Below are positions 26,337 to 35,658 of a stretch of DNA of 64,000 bases, piece after piece. The position numbers and the translations under genes are program-made. The stretch spans positions 558,001-622,000 of the forward strand of contig JADJFV010000001.1 in NCBI GenBank assembly GCA_016708435.1, written 5' to 3'. Within the stretch, counting starts at the first letter, position 1; each line of letters opens with the position of its first letter. The notes beneath the pieces were generated by a model. It was not told the origin of the DNA, did not search any database, and was given only the letters and a program-made list of their open reading frames with translations. The stretch is from Leptospiraceae bacterium. Lineage in GTDB: Bacteria; Spirochaetota; Leptospiria; Leptospirales; Leptospiraceae.

Positions 26337-26545
26337 TGGCTAACTTTTATTCTAATGAAAATTTTCCAATTCCTATTATTCTTGAATTAAGAAAACTTGG
26401 ACATGATATTCTAACCATTCAAGAAACAGGTAAAAGTGGAATTGCTTTTCCCGATGAAGAAGTTCTTGCGGAGCGTTCGATTTTTAAATATTCATCTACT
26501 GTAATAAATGCCTTTTTCTCAGCTTCCATTCAAGTAAATAAGTAG
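26336..26545 (+). pseudogene. DUF5615 PIN-like toxin, C-terminally truncated
   Basis: The first 45 residues (ANFYSNENFPIPIILELRKL, GHDILTIQETG and FPDEEVLA) match DUF5615 nucleases, including the first acidic residue in NENFP. The family then continues with a block for the remaining acidic residues; here the protein ends in the unrelated IFKYSSTVINAFFSASIQVN. The toxin has lost most of its catalytic half. The ATG overlaps the stop of the DUF433 frame by one base. Confidence 0.75.
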
Positions 26546-26732
26546 AAAAATTTTAGTAAAGCCCAAAATTGAAAGAATTGACCACTGAGTTTGCCATTCC
26601 TGATGAAAATTTCGGGGATGGCACTATTTCTTCCTCTGCGACTCAGTGCCTCTGTGGCAATCCAACCTACCCAAAAAATTACTTTATAAATAAACGTATA
26701 GATTTTACACTGTGTTAAAGAGTGAGAATCAA

Positions 26733-27560
26733 ATGGAAGAAATTACAAAATTTTTAGAGCCTTTTTTTATACCGAGAGATTTGTTTGTTAATACAGCTAA
26801 GACTCTAATGGAGTTAGTCTATACAGTTGAAGTAACTGGCGATGAGCATGTGCCAAGGACTGGTGGAGCGGTTTTAGTTTGCAATCATACTGACTCGCTT
26901 GATATTCCTGTAATCGGTTTTTATATGCCACGCAAAATTGTGATGCTTGGGAAAAATGAAGTGTTTAGTCCACAAGAAGCATTGATTAAAATGATGAATG
27001 CAAAGGACTCACCTTTCAATGCACCCGGAATTAATCTACTAAAAACAGGTCTCGAAAATTACCTAAATATTTTAGGAGATATTTATTCTCACCAAATTCA
27101 AAAATGGGGTGGAATGCCTATTATCCGTAACTATCATGGAGAAGACGCAAAATCAGCAGTAGCCTACTATGAGGAATTAGAAAATTATATGGTATCACTC
27201 TTAAAGGCTGGGGAGATAGTATCCATTTTTCCAGAAGGAACTAGAACTCTCAGTGGAGTCATGGGACCTTTCAAAGCGTTAGCTGCAAAGATTGCCATAC
27301 GCGCTAACGTTCCAATTATACCGAGTGGAATTTCAGGAGCTTGGAACATGTCTACTCCCAAAGCAATTATTTCTGGAGAAGCACGTAATACTATCATTCG
27401 TTACAATATCGGTGTTCCTATTCTACCAGAAGCATTTCCAAAAGAAGCAGAGAAGAAAGCTGCTAAGATATTAACTGAAGAATTGGAAAAGCGAGTTTAT
27501 TTTTTAACCACACATCCCGAGCGTCGTGGTCAACCAAGACGGTTTGCTACTAAGCTGTAA
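26733..27560 (+). CDS. 1-acyl-glycerol-3-phosphate acyltransferase family protein
   Basis: A 275-residue PlsC-family enzyme that acylates lysophosphatidate or a related acceptor at the inner membrane. Block I is NHTDSLD (His52 and Asp57, HX4D). Block III is FPEGTR (166-171), preceded by a hydrophobic strand. Block IV is VPIIPSGISGAWNM. I start it at ATG 26733, which has AGAGTGAG upstream; a GTG at 26712 would add seven residues. Unlike the acyltransferase at 1635-2486, its motifs are standard. It is followed six bases later by an MNT antitoxin gene, which is probably unrelated. Confidence 0.88.
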   Translation: MEEITKFLEPFFIPRDLFVNTAKTLMELVYTVEVTGDEHVPRTGGAVLVCNHTDSLDIPVIGFYMPRKIVMLGKNEVFSPQEALIKMMNAKDSPFNAPGINLLKTGLENYLNILGDIYSHQIQKWGGMPIIRNYHGEDAKSAVAYYEELENYMVSLLKAGEIVSIFPEGTRTLSGVMGPFKALAAKIAIRANVPIIPSGISGAWNMSTPKAIISGEARNTIIRYNIGVPILPEAFPKEAEKKAAKILTEELEKRVYFLTTHPERRGQPRRFATKL

Positions 27561-27566
27561 AAGGTT

Positions 27567-27905
27567 ATGAACAATTCTTCAATCAACGCAAATCTAAAAA
27601 CAGAAGTTGAAGATATCTGCCAGCAGATTATTAATCTTGTTTCCCCTATATCAATTTATCTTTTTGGCTCCTCCATTAAAAATGAGATGAATGAAAATAG
27701 TGATATAGACTGGATGATTGTGTTAGATGATAAAGATATCAATCGAAGAAAAGTTTCTCAATTTTTGTATAAGAATATTAAACGTCAAAAATTTCCATGT
27801 GATTTCATTGTAACTAATACTGAGCAATTGGAAAAGCAAAAAAATAATATTGGATTAATCTATTATTATATTTTGAATGAAGGAAAATGTATTTATGCAA
27901 GATGA
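27567..27905 (+). CDS. MNT-type nucleotidyltransferase antitoxin
   Basis: A 112-residue minimal nucleotidyltransferase. The core motif is YLFGSSIKNEMNENSDIDWM, with the GSS and two aspartates that bind metal, followed by a third acidic residue in FPCDFIVT. In MNT/HEPN modules the MNT is the antitoxin that modifies a HEPN RNase. The downstream HEPN gene starts within the last codons of this gene but is only a stump (27895-27993), so this antitoxin has no partner here. Confidence 0.82.
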   Translation: MNNSSINANLKTEVEDICQQIINLVSPISIYLFGSSIKNEMNENSDIDWMIVLDDKDINRRKVSQFLYKNIKRQKFPCDFIVTNTEQLEKQKNNIGLIYYYILNEGKCIYAR

Positions 27906-27993
27906 TATTCTACCCGGTAGTCCGGCGGATTGGATGCGTCATGCGAAAAGTGATCTTGTTTATGCTTGGGTAGAAGAACAGATTTTTAAATGA
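27895..27993 (+). pseudogene. Truncated HEPN toxin
   Basis: The 32-residue frame starts DDILPGSPADWMRHAKSDLV and then ends in YAWVEEQIFK and a stop. The first part is the canonical N-terminus of HEPN-domain proteins that pair with MNT. The rest of the domain, including the RX4-6H RNase motif, is missing. The frame overlaps the MNT stop by 11 bases, as in intact modules, so the loss is an internal deletion. Confidence 0.75.
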
Positions 27994-28024
27994 AGGATAT
28001 TCTTCCTAGAATAAGGATTTAGCC

Positions 28025-31000
28025 ATGGCGCAAGAAAAAGATGAGATAGGAAAAATTTATTCTGAAATTGAGTCCATTGAAAATAAAATTGGAAGTTTAC
28101 AAGGTGAATTAAAAATTTTAAAAACGAAGTTAGATTTATTTGTTCAGAAAATAGAAAAGCCTGCGCAAGAAGAAGTCATTGTTGAGACAGCTTTACAGGA
28201 AGAGCTGACTTCTCCGATTACAGGTTCACACGAAATAGTTTCCGAAAATAGCACAAAGGAAACTCAACACTCGCAAGTTGAAGTAAACAAACCAATAGAA
28301 TCAAAGCCAGTAGGGATTGTTCGACCAAGTCTAACAGCGAATATCCCCACAAAAAAAGAAGAACTCTTCGTTTCTCCCAAGCCAGCCATTAAATCCGAGC
28401 CCACTGTAATTCAAAGACCTGTCTTACAGACAGAACCTCCACCAGATATATTCGATGATATAAAAAACTGGGTGAAGAGTAAAATTGGAAATATTCCCGT
28501 CGAAGAATTTCTAGGTGTAAATCTTCTAAATAAAATTGGCTTACTCTTACTAGTTGTTGGGTTTAGCTTTTTCTTGCGTCTTGCCTATGACTGGATTGGT
28601 CCTTTTACTAAAATCTTTGGCATGTTGTTATTATCGGTTGCTGTATTTGTTGGGGGAGATAGACTCTATCGCAATAAGCTTTATACAGTCTTTGGTCTAG
28701 GAACTATCGCTTCTTCGTTTGCTTTGTTTTATTTCACTGCTTATGCTTCTTATAACATAGAGGCAACTCGTATTTTGAAACCCGAACAGGGGTTACTTGG
28801 TTTTATCCTCTTACTCCTTGCATCTGGTATTGTAATTGGTGCGAGTCTACGTTATAAGATGGAAGCTTTGACTTCTTTTTCTTATTTCCTTGGCTTTCTT
28901 ACTATTTCTATAAACGAAAAAGCTGACTTTAATTACTTCTCCATGATAAGCGTTGCGATTCTTTCGGTTAGCTTAATCGGAATTATGACCGTTATGCGCT
29001 GGAAGTATTTGACTGGAGTAGGAATTGTAGCTTCCTACGCAAACTATTGGCTCTATGCACAGGGGCTTCCAAGAACGAGTGAAGGATTTTTACTGCGAGT
29101 CTCCGAAACTGGACAGAATTATTATTTAGAATCTATTTTGTATCTACTCTTCTTCTGGCTGATTTTCTTTCTTTCTACATTTACTATGAAAGTTGATGAT
29201 AAGAAGAGTGAAAGAATTTGCTCTGCGATTAATATCATCAATGCTTTTTCTTTTTTTGTGATGCTTGGTCATGTTCGTCCTGAGCCTACAGAGTGGGGAC
29301 CTTTCACAGTGGATATGACTATGGGCTTATCTTATTTGATTGGGGCTTTTGTATCTAGAAAGATTGGTCGTGAGTTTTTATGGAAGTCTAGCATTATCTT
29401 GGGGCTATCTCTTATTACCCTCTCTATTCCTGCTAAGTTTAGTGATTATGCTCATGTATTTGGTTGGTTAATGGAAGGCACGATACTTATAGTTCTAGGA
29501 TTCTTATACAAAGAAACTTACCTCAAGAATATGGGCTATCTAGTTTTACTTTTGAACCTTGGGAAATTTTTCACTCTTCCCTATGGAGATTTCTTTTATT
29601 CGTCAGCGGCTGCTTACCCGTTACTTAGTTTTGATATGAACCGGGGAATGATTTATATCTTTATGCTAATTAGCTTTTATGGGCTAATTCCGTTTATTCG
29701 CAATAAGCGATCGGAGTGGGCTAGGTTTGATTTAGCTGCTTATAATATGCTTGGAGTGTTGGCTAGTTTGACTTTGTTTTTGTTTTCCTTTTATTTGATT
29801 CAAAAACCTTATCAGGCTTATATAATTATTCCCGCGAGTGGACTTGTTTTATTGGCAGCATTATATTTTAGAAATCGAAATTTATACTATTCTTCTGCGG
29901 GGCTTACTGCTCTTAGCCTACTAGCTTCGCTAGAATTAATTATTCAGTCAACGAAAGTTCCCAATCAAATTCACGAAGTCGTATCTTTTCTTTTAATTCT
30001 TTCTGGAAATGGAATTCATTATTACTTATCCAAAGAAAACTCTTTAATGATTCGTTATTCTTCAAAGCGGGAAATGAACCATCATAAAAGTTCCCAGTTT
30101 TCTTTTTATCTGAAAAATGTATTTTTAAACGGAGAAGTATTTCTCTGGGCGGGAATGATTGCTTTTGTTGGTCTTGTATTAAACGAAGTATCTGCTTATT
30201 ATCATACTATTTTAATTCTACTTGCGGCTTATGCTAGTATATCTCTACAAAAGAAATATGCGCAGGGAATCAAGCAGGCAGTTGCATTATTTTCAATTGC
30301 GTTTTTAGTTGGACTTTATCGATTTGCAGTCTTTCAGGACAATCGAGCAGAAGAGTTAAATGAATATGCATGGGTTGCGATTGCAAACATGGCTACTTTT
30401 TGGATTCCCGGGATTGCTATTTTATTCTTGCAGGATACTCTTAATATTGCGCAGGAGTCTAGAAAAATTCTTTCTCCTATTCTAATTTCTGCAACTACTC
30501 TCACCGCGATGATGATGGGAGATATTTTAATCAAAGAGCCTTATCTTCTTTCGTTTGCGGCTATTTATTCTTTGGCGTTAATGGGCTCTTATATAAAACT
30601 AAAGGATATTTTTTCTGTATACAATTCACTTTTACTGAGTTGGCTTAGCTTAATCCTGGGTGTTGTAGGTATGATGGCAAGTAAACAATCGCCGGTTGGA
30701 ATTTACGAGCATATGAATTTAGTGACCTATACCATATCGTCCTTACTTGCAACTGTTCTAGCATTTCAGTTAATCTCAAATCCGGTTCCTAGAATTCTTT
30801 CTTATGTCGAGAGCATACTAGCGAGTATCTGCTTTATCGTTCTCGTGATTCCAATTGAATATAGACCAATTGCTTTTTCTGTTCTGCATCTGGGTCATTT
30901 ACTTTTCTTATTCCAGTTTAAAGTTGAGAAGTTTTATGAATATTCCTATCTGACCTTAGGTATTTCTGTTTTATTTTTCCTGAACAATACGAACTTTCCT

Positions 31001-31783
31001 GGCGCCGGGTTAATTTCCGATACAAAAGGAATTTTACTCGTTAGCGGATACTCACTATTACTCATCGCGCAAACGGTTTATATATTCTTAAACAATACAA
31101 AAGAAAGAGATCGTTATCTTTATTATGTTTTAAATTTTCTAATTCTATTCTGGTCAATTCATATTACTGCTCCCCTCGAATATGGAAGCTTACTCTTTGC
31201 AGTCTTTGTATTTGCAAATGGAATTTTACTCTCCAGGTTTGAAATAAAAGAAATTGCGAATTTATACTATTATCCGCTTATACTATCAGTAGTTATTTTC
31301 TTATACATGCTATTCACAGACAAGCCAAGTGTATTAGAGTCAATGGATTACAGAAGTTTTGGACTTGGTCTTATGACATTATTTTTACTACTACGCGGTG
31401 TGAAAGAAGCAGAAATTTACAAAACAAAACAGCCTGACTTTGTTGTGCAAAAGTATAGCTTTGAAAGAATTGTGACTTTGCTATTATTCTTGGAATTTAT
31501 ATTACTGACGATGACTGTAGTTGATGTTAAATGGTGGAGTTTAATTTGGACAATCGAAGCCATGAGCTTTATCGGATATGGCGTATTTAGAAAACAACCA
31601 TTGATTCGTTATGCCGGTATTGGACTAATAGCATTAGCCGTAGCTAAGATTGCTTTCTGGGATTTACAAAATCTAAAAGAAAACACTCGTGTTTTAGTTT
31701 TAATTTCCATTGGCGGCTTATTCGTAGTAGCCAGCTTCTTGTATGCTAAGTTCAAAGATAGGCTTTTTAAGGAAGAAAATTAA
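28025..31783 (+). CDS. DUF2339 giant multi-pass membrane protein
   Basis: A 1252-residue protein. Residues 5-45 form a coiled coil (IYSEIESIENKIGSLQGELK). Residues 50-145 are low-complexity and Glu/Pro-rich. From about 165 on it has more than 25 hydrophobic helices, beginning with the family signature VNLLNKIGLLLLVVGFSFFL and RLAYDWIGP. DUF2339 proteins are widespread in the inner membrane and their role is unknown. The C-terminus repeats the pattern SLIWTIEAMSFIGYGVFRKQ and ends basic (KFKDRLFKEEN). Its own ribosome site is weak. It stands alone with no close neighbour on its strand. Confidence 0.85.
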   Translation: MAQEKDEIGKIYSEIESIENKIGSLQGELKILKTKLDLFVQKIEKPAQEEVIVETALQEELTSPITGSHEIVSENSTKETQHSQVEVNKPIESKPVGIVRPSLTANIPTKKEELFVSPKPAIKSEPTVIQRPVLQTEPPPDIFDDIKNWVKSKIGNIPVEEFLGVNLLNKIGLLLLVVGFSFFLRLAYDWIGPFTKIFGMLLLSVAVFVGGDRLYRNKLYTVFGLGTIASSFALFYFTAYASYNIEATRILKPEQGLLGFILLLLASGIVIGASLRYKMEALTSFSYFLGFLTISINEKADFNYFSMISVAILSVSLIGIMTVMRWKYLTGVGIVASYANYWLYAQGLPRTSEGFLLRVSETGQNYYLESILYLLFFWLIFFLSTFTMKVDDKKSERICSAINIINAFSFFVMLGHVRPEPTEWGPFTVDMTMGLSYLIGAFVSRKIGREFLWKSSIILGLSLITLSIPAKFSDYAHVFGWLMEGTILIVLGFLYKETYLKNMGYLVLLLNLGKFFTLPYGDFFYSSAAAYPLLSFDMNRGMIYIFMLISFYGLIPFIRNKRSEWARFDLAAYNMLGVLASLTLFLFSFYLIQKPYQAYIIIPASGLVLLAALYFRNRNLYYSSAGLTALSLLASLELIIQSTKVPNQIHEVVSFLLILSGNGIHYYLSKENSLMIRYSSKREMNHHKSSQFSFYLKNVFLNGEVFLWAGMIAFVGLVLNEVSAYYHTILILLAAYASISLQKKYAQGIKQAVALFSIAFLVGLYRFAVFQDNRAEELNEYAWVAIANMATFWIPGIAILFLQDTLNIAQESRKILSPILISATTLTAMMMGDILIKEPYLLSFAAIYSLALMGSYIKLKDIFSVYNSLLLSWLSLILGVVGMMASKQSPVGIYEHMNLVTYTISSLLATVLAFQLISNPVPRILSYVESILASICFIVLVIPIEYRPIAFSVLHLGHLLFLFQFKVEKFYEYSYLTLGISVLFFLNNTNFPGAGLISDTKGILLVSGYSLLLIAQTVYIFLNNTKERDRYLYYVLNFLILFWSIHITAPLEYGSLLFAVFVFANGILLSRFEIKEIANLYYYPLILSVVIFLYMLFTDKPSVLESMDYRSFGLGLMTLFLLLRGVKEAEIYKTKQPDFVVQKYSFERIVTLLLFLEFILLTMTVVDVKWWSLIWTIEAMSFIGYGVFRKQPLIRYAGIGLIALAVAKIAFWDLQNLKENTRVLVLISIGGLFVVASFLYAKFKDRLFKEEN

Positions 31784-31785
31784 TT

Positions 31786-31926
31786 CTAGTTTTTAAGCCT
31801 ATTTGGGGTTTGAGTTTTTCCCCGTTTGACTGCTTGCTTAACAATATACAAAATGTAAATTACAGCTATACCGATATATATAAATAGACCGCTTATTAAT
31901 ATTTGTCCTAAATTTTCAGTTATCAT
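31786..31926 (-). CDS. Small single-pass membrane protein, 46 residues
   Basis: ATG at 31926, TAG at 31786. It has one helix (ILISGLFIYIGIAVIYILYI) and a basic tail (VKQAVKRGKTQTPNRLKN). The start overlaps the stop of the 76-residue gene upstream in an ATGA arrangement, which supports real translation. No family was recognised; perhaps a partner of the gene above. Confidence 0.5.
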   Translation of the reverse strand: MITENLGQILISGLFIYIGIAVIYILYIVKQAVKRGKTQTPNRLKN

Positions 31927-32153
31927 TTTAAAATCTCCATCTCATCAGTAATTTCAAAACTAGTGATCAATAAACCTAATGTTGCTGTAATCAAAAGCAC
32001 ATTTAGGAATATTCCAATAAAAATCCATAAACTTGTATCATTGCTTCGTATCAATATGATAAGCGAACTTGTTAAGGCAATGATACCAGCTGAAAGAACT
32101 TGAATAAGAGTCTTTGTAATTTCCAATAGTCCTTTTAACTTATCTAATCTCAT
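31923..32153 (-). CDS. Small two-helix membrane protein, 76 residues
   Basis: Two hydrophobic helices (LSAGIIALTSSLIILI and WIFIGIFLNVLLITATLGLL) with a charged N-terminus (RLDKLKGLLEITK) and a short acidic tail (TDEMEILK). I start it at 32153, where AAAAGGA lies seven bases upstream; an earlier ATG (32222) has none. It ends in ATGA overlap with the 46-residue gene downstream. Function unknown. Confidence 0.55.
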   Translation of the reverse strand: MRLDKLKGLLEITKTLIQVLSAGIIALTSSLIILIRSNDTSLWIFIGIFLNVLLITATLGLLITSFEITDEMEILK

Positions 32154-32389
32154 TTTTATTTCCTTTTCAAAATTTTTACAACTAATAATTAAATTAAATC
32201 TAACTTTTAGATTCTTAAACATTTGATAGAACCACTGAAAGAAAGTTTTTTGTAAGAGCCTTCAATGTATATAGGTCGAAAAAAAATTTTATGTGCGCTG
32301 TTTTTTATAAAAAAAATAAAAAGTTTTAATGGACAGGCAGGGATGCCTATCCTATCATTTAAATTTTCTTACTATTATTTATTACAATT

Positions 32390-33289
32390 ATGAATATAAA
32401 GCCTTTTTTAAAACTAATACTTCTTTTATCTTTTTCCCAAATCCAAGCAGAGGATTTTCGTATAGTATATAGCTCTTCGCTAACTGGAAATTTGTATTCT
32501 TGTATTTGCGGATTAAAACTTTCCGTGGGTCTTGCCAAGAGAGAAACTTTCTTGAGACAAAGAGGAATTAACCCTTCGAAGGATATATTGGTTGATACTG
32601 GAAATTCTTTAGATGTAAAAAGTCCAAAGAATAAAACAGAAGCAATCTTTCATTCCTACCAGAAAATGGGATATGTTTCCGTTGGCTTTGGAACCAATGA
32701 TTTACAGGAGGAAATTATTCCTGTTGTGGAATTAGACCGTTATCCGCTACAATCTGCGAATGTATTTATTAAAAACTTTTTCGGCTCTACTAAAATCGGA
32801 AAGCCGATTAAGTATGTAAAGAAAGGAAATAAGAATATTGGAATTATTTCTTTAACTAGTCCGACCATTCAATACACTCTTTCGGGAAATTTGAAAAAGA
32901 AATTTATAATCAAAAGTATTGACTCAACGATTCGCGATCTGCTTTCTTCGCAAGAAGTAGTTGCGGATACTTACATTATACTGCTTCATGGAACAACAGA
33001 AGAAGCAGCCAAGCTTGCCTCGATGAATAAAAAGTTCCTAGTCATCTATGGAGACGAAGCAAACAAAAAGCCAATTCTAAACAAAAGCGGCTACTTAGAT
33101 GTAAACGGTGTTCGCGTCTATTCAACACTTGACTTGCTTGGAGATAAAATCGGAATTCTAAATCTAACCGAAAACGAAACTGGCTTTACAATCAAATCAT
33201 CCGAAGTAATCGAAATGAACGTTGATAAACTTTCTGATTCAGAGGATATTTTATCTGTAATGAAACAGTATGGTATTAAGCCGGAGTAA
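32390..33289 (+). CDS. Exported UshA-like (metallophosphatase-fold) protein
   Basis: A 299-residue protein with a signal peptide (FLKLILLLSFSQIQA). The block SSSLTGNLYSCICGLKLSVG then LAKRETFLRQ resembles the N-terminus of UshA-type nucleotidases and the subgroup that carries a CxC in GNL...C. ILVDTGNSL, VSVGFGTNDL and IILLHGTTEEA mimic later metallophosphatase blocks, but the histidines for metal binding are largely absent (ILLHG is kept). It is therefore probably a degenerate or binding-only member. It is close to the rpmF operon but separated by 216 bases. Confidence 0.6.
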   Translation: MNIKPFLKLILLLSFSQIQAEDFRIVYSSSLTGNLYSCICGLKLSVGLAKRETFLRQRGINPSKDILVDTGNSLDVKSPKNKTEAIFHSYQKMGYVSVGFGTNDLQEEIIPVVELDRYPLQSANVFIKNFFGSTKIGKPIKYVKKGNKNIGIISLTSPTIQYTLSGNLKKKFIIKSIDSTIRDLLSSQEVVADTYIILLHGTTEEAAKLASMNKKFLVIYGDEANKKPILNKSGYLDVNGVRVYSTLDLLGDKIGILNLTENETGFTIKSSEVIEMNVDKLSDSEDILSVMKQYGIKPE

Positions 33290-33581
33290 AGGATTCCTTG
33301 CGTAAACGATTCAATTTCATTAATGCATCTAGTATATTCTGTAGTCGAATTAAATAAGGTATTGAATAGGGCGATGAGTAAAAAATAGAGGGTGCCGAAT
33401 ATAGTTTCATCGCAAGCTGATATAAATGATTTATTCTTGTTAAAATAAGAATTTCTAAAAAAATGGTAAATCCTAGTACAATAATAATATTTTTAGAGGA
33501 AAAAAATGGCAGTTCCCAAGAAACGTAAATCAAAATCGAAAGTAAGATCACATAGAGCACACCATGCAATCGGGAAGCCAA
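33276..33581 (-). CDS. Possible membrane protein antisense to the rpmF start
   Basis: A minus-strand frame of 101 codons is open in a gap that is otherwise empty (33290-33505). The in-gap part looks protein-like: a helix (IIIVLGFTIFLEILILTRI) and the amphipathic IRLQNILDALMKLNRLRKES. The only ATG (33581) lies inside rpmF on the opposite strand, so the true start may be a non-ATG codon further in. It converges with the UshA-like gene with a 14-base overlap. Weak evidence. Confidence 0.3.
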   Translation of the reverse strand: MASRLHGVLYVILLSILIYVSWELPFFSSKNIIIVLGFTIFLEILILTRINHLYQLAMKLYSAPSIFYSSPYSIPYLIRLQNILDALMKLNRLRKESFTPA

Positions 33582-33706
33582 ACCTAGTTCCTTGCTCGAA
33601 TTGCAGCGCTTTTATACTTTCTCATCGAGTCTGTCCAGCTTGCGGTTTTTATAACGGCAAATTGGTAGTAGCTCCAAAGATTAAGAAATCTAAACAAGAA
33701 GAATAA
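33506..33706 (+). CDS. rpmF: 50S ribosomal protein L32
   Basis: A 66-residue L32 with the start AVPKKRKSKSKVRSHRAHH and a zinc-ribbon pair CSNC (29-34 region) and CPAC. AGAGGA is seven bases before the ATG. A possible -10 box (TACAAT, 33478-33483) lies just upstream. It is followed five bases later by plsX, the widespread rpmF-plsX arrangement that links ribosome and lipid synthesis. Confidence 0.96.
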   Translation: MAVPKKRKSKSKVRSHRAHHAIGKPNLVPCSNCSAFILSHRVCPACGFYNGKLVVAPKIKKSKQEE

Positions 33707-33711
33707 GCACA

Positions 33712-34716
33712 ATGTGGGTCGCCGTTGACGCAATGAGCGGCGATTTCGGTCCCGCCGGTTTAGTTGAGGGCTCTGTTGATGCCGTAAACCAATTTGGATA
33801 CTCAGTTATCCTTGTTGGCGACGAAGAAATTCTTAGCGAAGAGCTTCTCAAATACGAATACGATACGTCAAAAATTAGAGTAGTTCATGCTCCTGATGTG
33901 ATTGGCATGAATGACTCTCCTTCTGTTGCTGTCAGGTCTATGCCTGATTCTTCGATTGTTCAATCTGTAAAATTAGTCGCTGATAGAGAATGTGTTGGTA
34001 TGTTTTCTCCTGGAAATACAGGAGCCTCTATGGCGGCTTGTCTATTATACCTTGGTAGAATCAGTGGCGTTCATCGCCCTCCTATCGCCGTTCCTCTCCC
34101 CCAAGAAGAAGGCAAACCGCTCCTTCTTTTAGATGGTGGAGCAAATGTTGACTGTAAGCCTGAATTCTTAGCTCAATTTGCTCTAATGGGAGAAATCTAT
34201 GCACGTGAAATCTTCGGAATCGCTCATCCCAAAATTGGAATTTTATCCAATGGCGAAGAAGATAAAAAAGGAAATTCGCTTTCTTTAAAAACATTTGAAT
34301 TATTAAAAAAAATCCCCTTCAAGTTCATTGGAAATGTAGAGGGACGTGATTTATACGGCTCTGGTCGTGAAGTTGATGTTGTTGTATGCGATGGATTTGT
34401 TGGAAATATTGTCCTCAAAGCCACGGAAGGATTATCGAAATCCATCTTTAACATCTTGAAAAATAACATTGCTGAATCTAGTATAGCTAAAACAGGGGCA
34501 TTGTTATTAAATCCAACCCTAAGGGCAATGAAGAAGCGAATGGATTATGCTGAATACGGTGGAGCAGTTTTGCTCGGTGTCAATGGAACTTGTATTATCG
34601 GACATGGGTCTTCGTCTGCACTTGCAGTCAAGAATGCCATTCGGGTTGTAATTGAATGTGCCCGAACAGAAGTGAATATTAGAATTGAAGAAAATTTAAT
34701 TAAATATGGAATATAA
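33712..34716 (+). CDS. plsX: PlsX, acyl-ACP:phosphate acyltransferase
   Basis: A 334-residue PlsX, which makes acyl-phosphate for the first step of phospholipid synthesis. The N-terminus VAVDAMSGDFGPAGLVEGSV and the blocks MFSPGNTGASMAACL, LLLDGGANVDCKPEFLAQFA and VVVCDGFVGNIVLKATEG are those of the family. The C-terminal GVNGTCIIGHGSSSALAVKN is also standard. Length is normal. It lies between rpmF and fabG with short gaps, one operon. It acts at the inner face of the membrane. Confidence 0.96.
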   Translation: MWVAVDAMSGDFGPAGLVEGSVDAVNQFGYSVILVGDEEILSEELLKYEYDTSKIRVVHAPDVIGMNDSPSVAVRSMPDSSIVQSVKLVADRECVGMFSPGNTGASMAACLLYLGRISGVHRPPIAVPLPQEEGKPLLLLDGGANVDCKPEFLAQFALMGEIYAREIFGIAHPKIGILSNGEEDKKGNSLSLKTFELLKKIPFKFIGNVEGRDLYGSGREVDVVVCDGFVGNIVLKATEGLSKSIFNILKNNIAESSIAKTGALLLNPTLRAMKKRMDYAEYGGAVLLGVNGTCIIGHGSSSALAVKNAIRVVIECARTEVNIRIEENLIKYGI

Positions 34717-34731
34717 TTTTAGGAGAATAAG

Positions 34732-35490
34732 ATGATTGATTTTAAAAACAAGAGTGTGATTATTACTGGTTCGGCAAGAGGAATTGGAAAAGCAATCGCT
34801 CTAAAATTTGGTGGTCTTGGGGCTAATCTCGTTATAGTTGATATGAACGAAGAAGCTACTAAAGCAACGGCAGAAGAATTAAAAGGTCTTGGATACAAAG
34901 CAATTGCAGTTACTTGCAATGTTACCAAAGAAGAAGATTGTGCTGCAATGATCGATGCTACTGTAAAGGAATTTGGTTCAGTTGATGTTTTAATCAATAA
35001 TGCCGGTATTACAAAAGATACACTTCTCATGAGAATGAAAAAAGAGCAATGGGATGCTGTAATCGCTGTTAACCTCACAGGAACTTACAATGCGACACAA
35101 GCTGCTATCAAAACAATGATGAAACAGAAGAGTGGAAATATCATTAACCTCACTTCTATTGTGGGTATTGATGGTAATGCTGGACAAACGAACTATGCTG
35201 CTTCTAAAGCAGGTGTGATCGGATTTACAAAAGCTTGTGCAAAAGAATTTGCTTCTCGTGGAATTCGCGTAAATGCAATTGCTCCGGGCTTCATTGAAAC
35301 AGATATGACTGCTGCAATCCCTGAGGCAATGAGAGAGGGAATGAAAAAAGCAATCTATCTCGGTAGAACTGGTAAGCCAGATGATATCGCAGGTGCAGCT
35401 GCTTTCTTAGCATCTGATGCTGCTTCTTACATTACAGGCGTTGTCCTCGAAGTAAGTGGTGGTGGATTTAGAGCAGGTGGCGGAGAATAG
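34732..35490 (+). CDS. fabG: FabG, 3-oxoacyl-ACP reductase
   Basis: A 252-residue short-chain dehydrogenase of the FabG type, reducing 3-oxoacyl-ACP with NADPH. The nucleotide motif is GSARGIGKAIAL, followed by NNAGITKDTLLMRM, the catalytic Ser (INLTSIVGIDG), and Tyr-Lys in NYAASKAGVIGFT. The C-terminal VNAIAPGFIETDM is standard. AGGAGAATAAG precedes the ATG. It ends the rpmF-plsX-fabG operon; no acpP follows in this window. Confidence 0.94.
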   Translation: MIDFKNKSVIITGSARGIGKAIALKFGGLGANLVIVDMNEEATKATAEELKGLGYKAIAVTCNVTKEEDCAAMIDATVKEFGSVDVLINNAGITKDTLLMRMKKEQWDAVIAVNLTGTYNATQAAIKTMMKQKSGNIINLTSIVGIDGNAGQTNYAASKAGVIGFTKACAKEFASRGIRVNAIAPGFIETDMTAAIPEAMREGMKKAIYLGRTGKPDDIAGAAAFLASDAASYITGVVLEVSGGGFRAGGGE

Positions 35491-35512
35491 TTTAATTATT
35501 CTTATCGTCTTT

Positions 35513-35540
35513 GTAGAGACGTAGCACGCTACGTCTCTAC
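35513..35540. repeat. Perfect 28-base palindrome after fabG
   Basis: GTAGAGACGTAGC and its exact complement GCTACGTCTCTAC are separated by only two bases. The hairpin is strong, but no T-run follows on either strand, so it is not a classic terminator. It could be a small dispersed palindromic element or a transcript-end stabiliser. Confidence 0.7.
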
Positions 35541-35658
35541 TCCTATAAATTCATAAATAAAATATTTACAATAACACTCTTAAATTCTTTTTATCCTTGC
35601 CGTTTTTACATTTGCGTTCTCTAATGCTTTCTAGTAAATAAATTCTTACGGTTGATAA

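Noticed and set aside
35513..35540. Rho-independent terminator of the fabG operon
   Set aside because: The stem is perfect but no T-run follows on either strand, so it is listed as a palindrome only.
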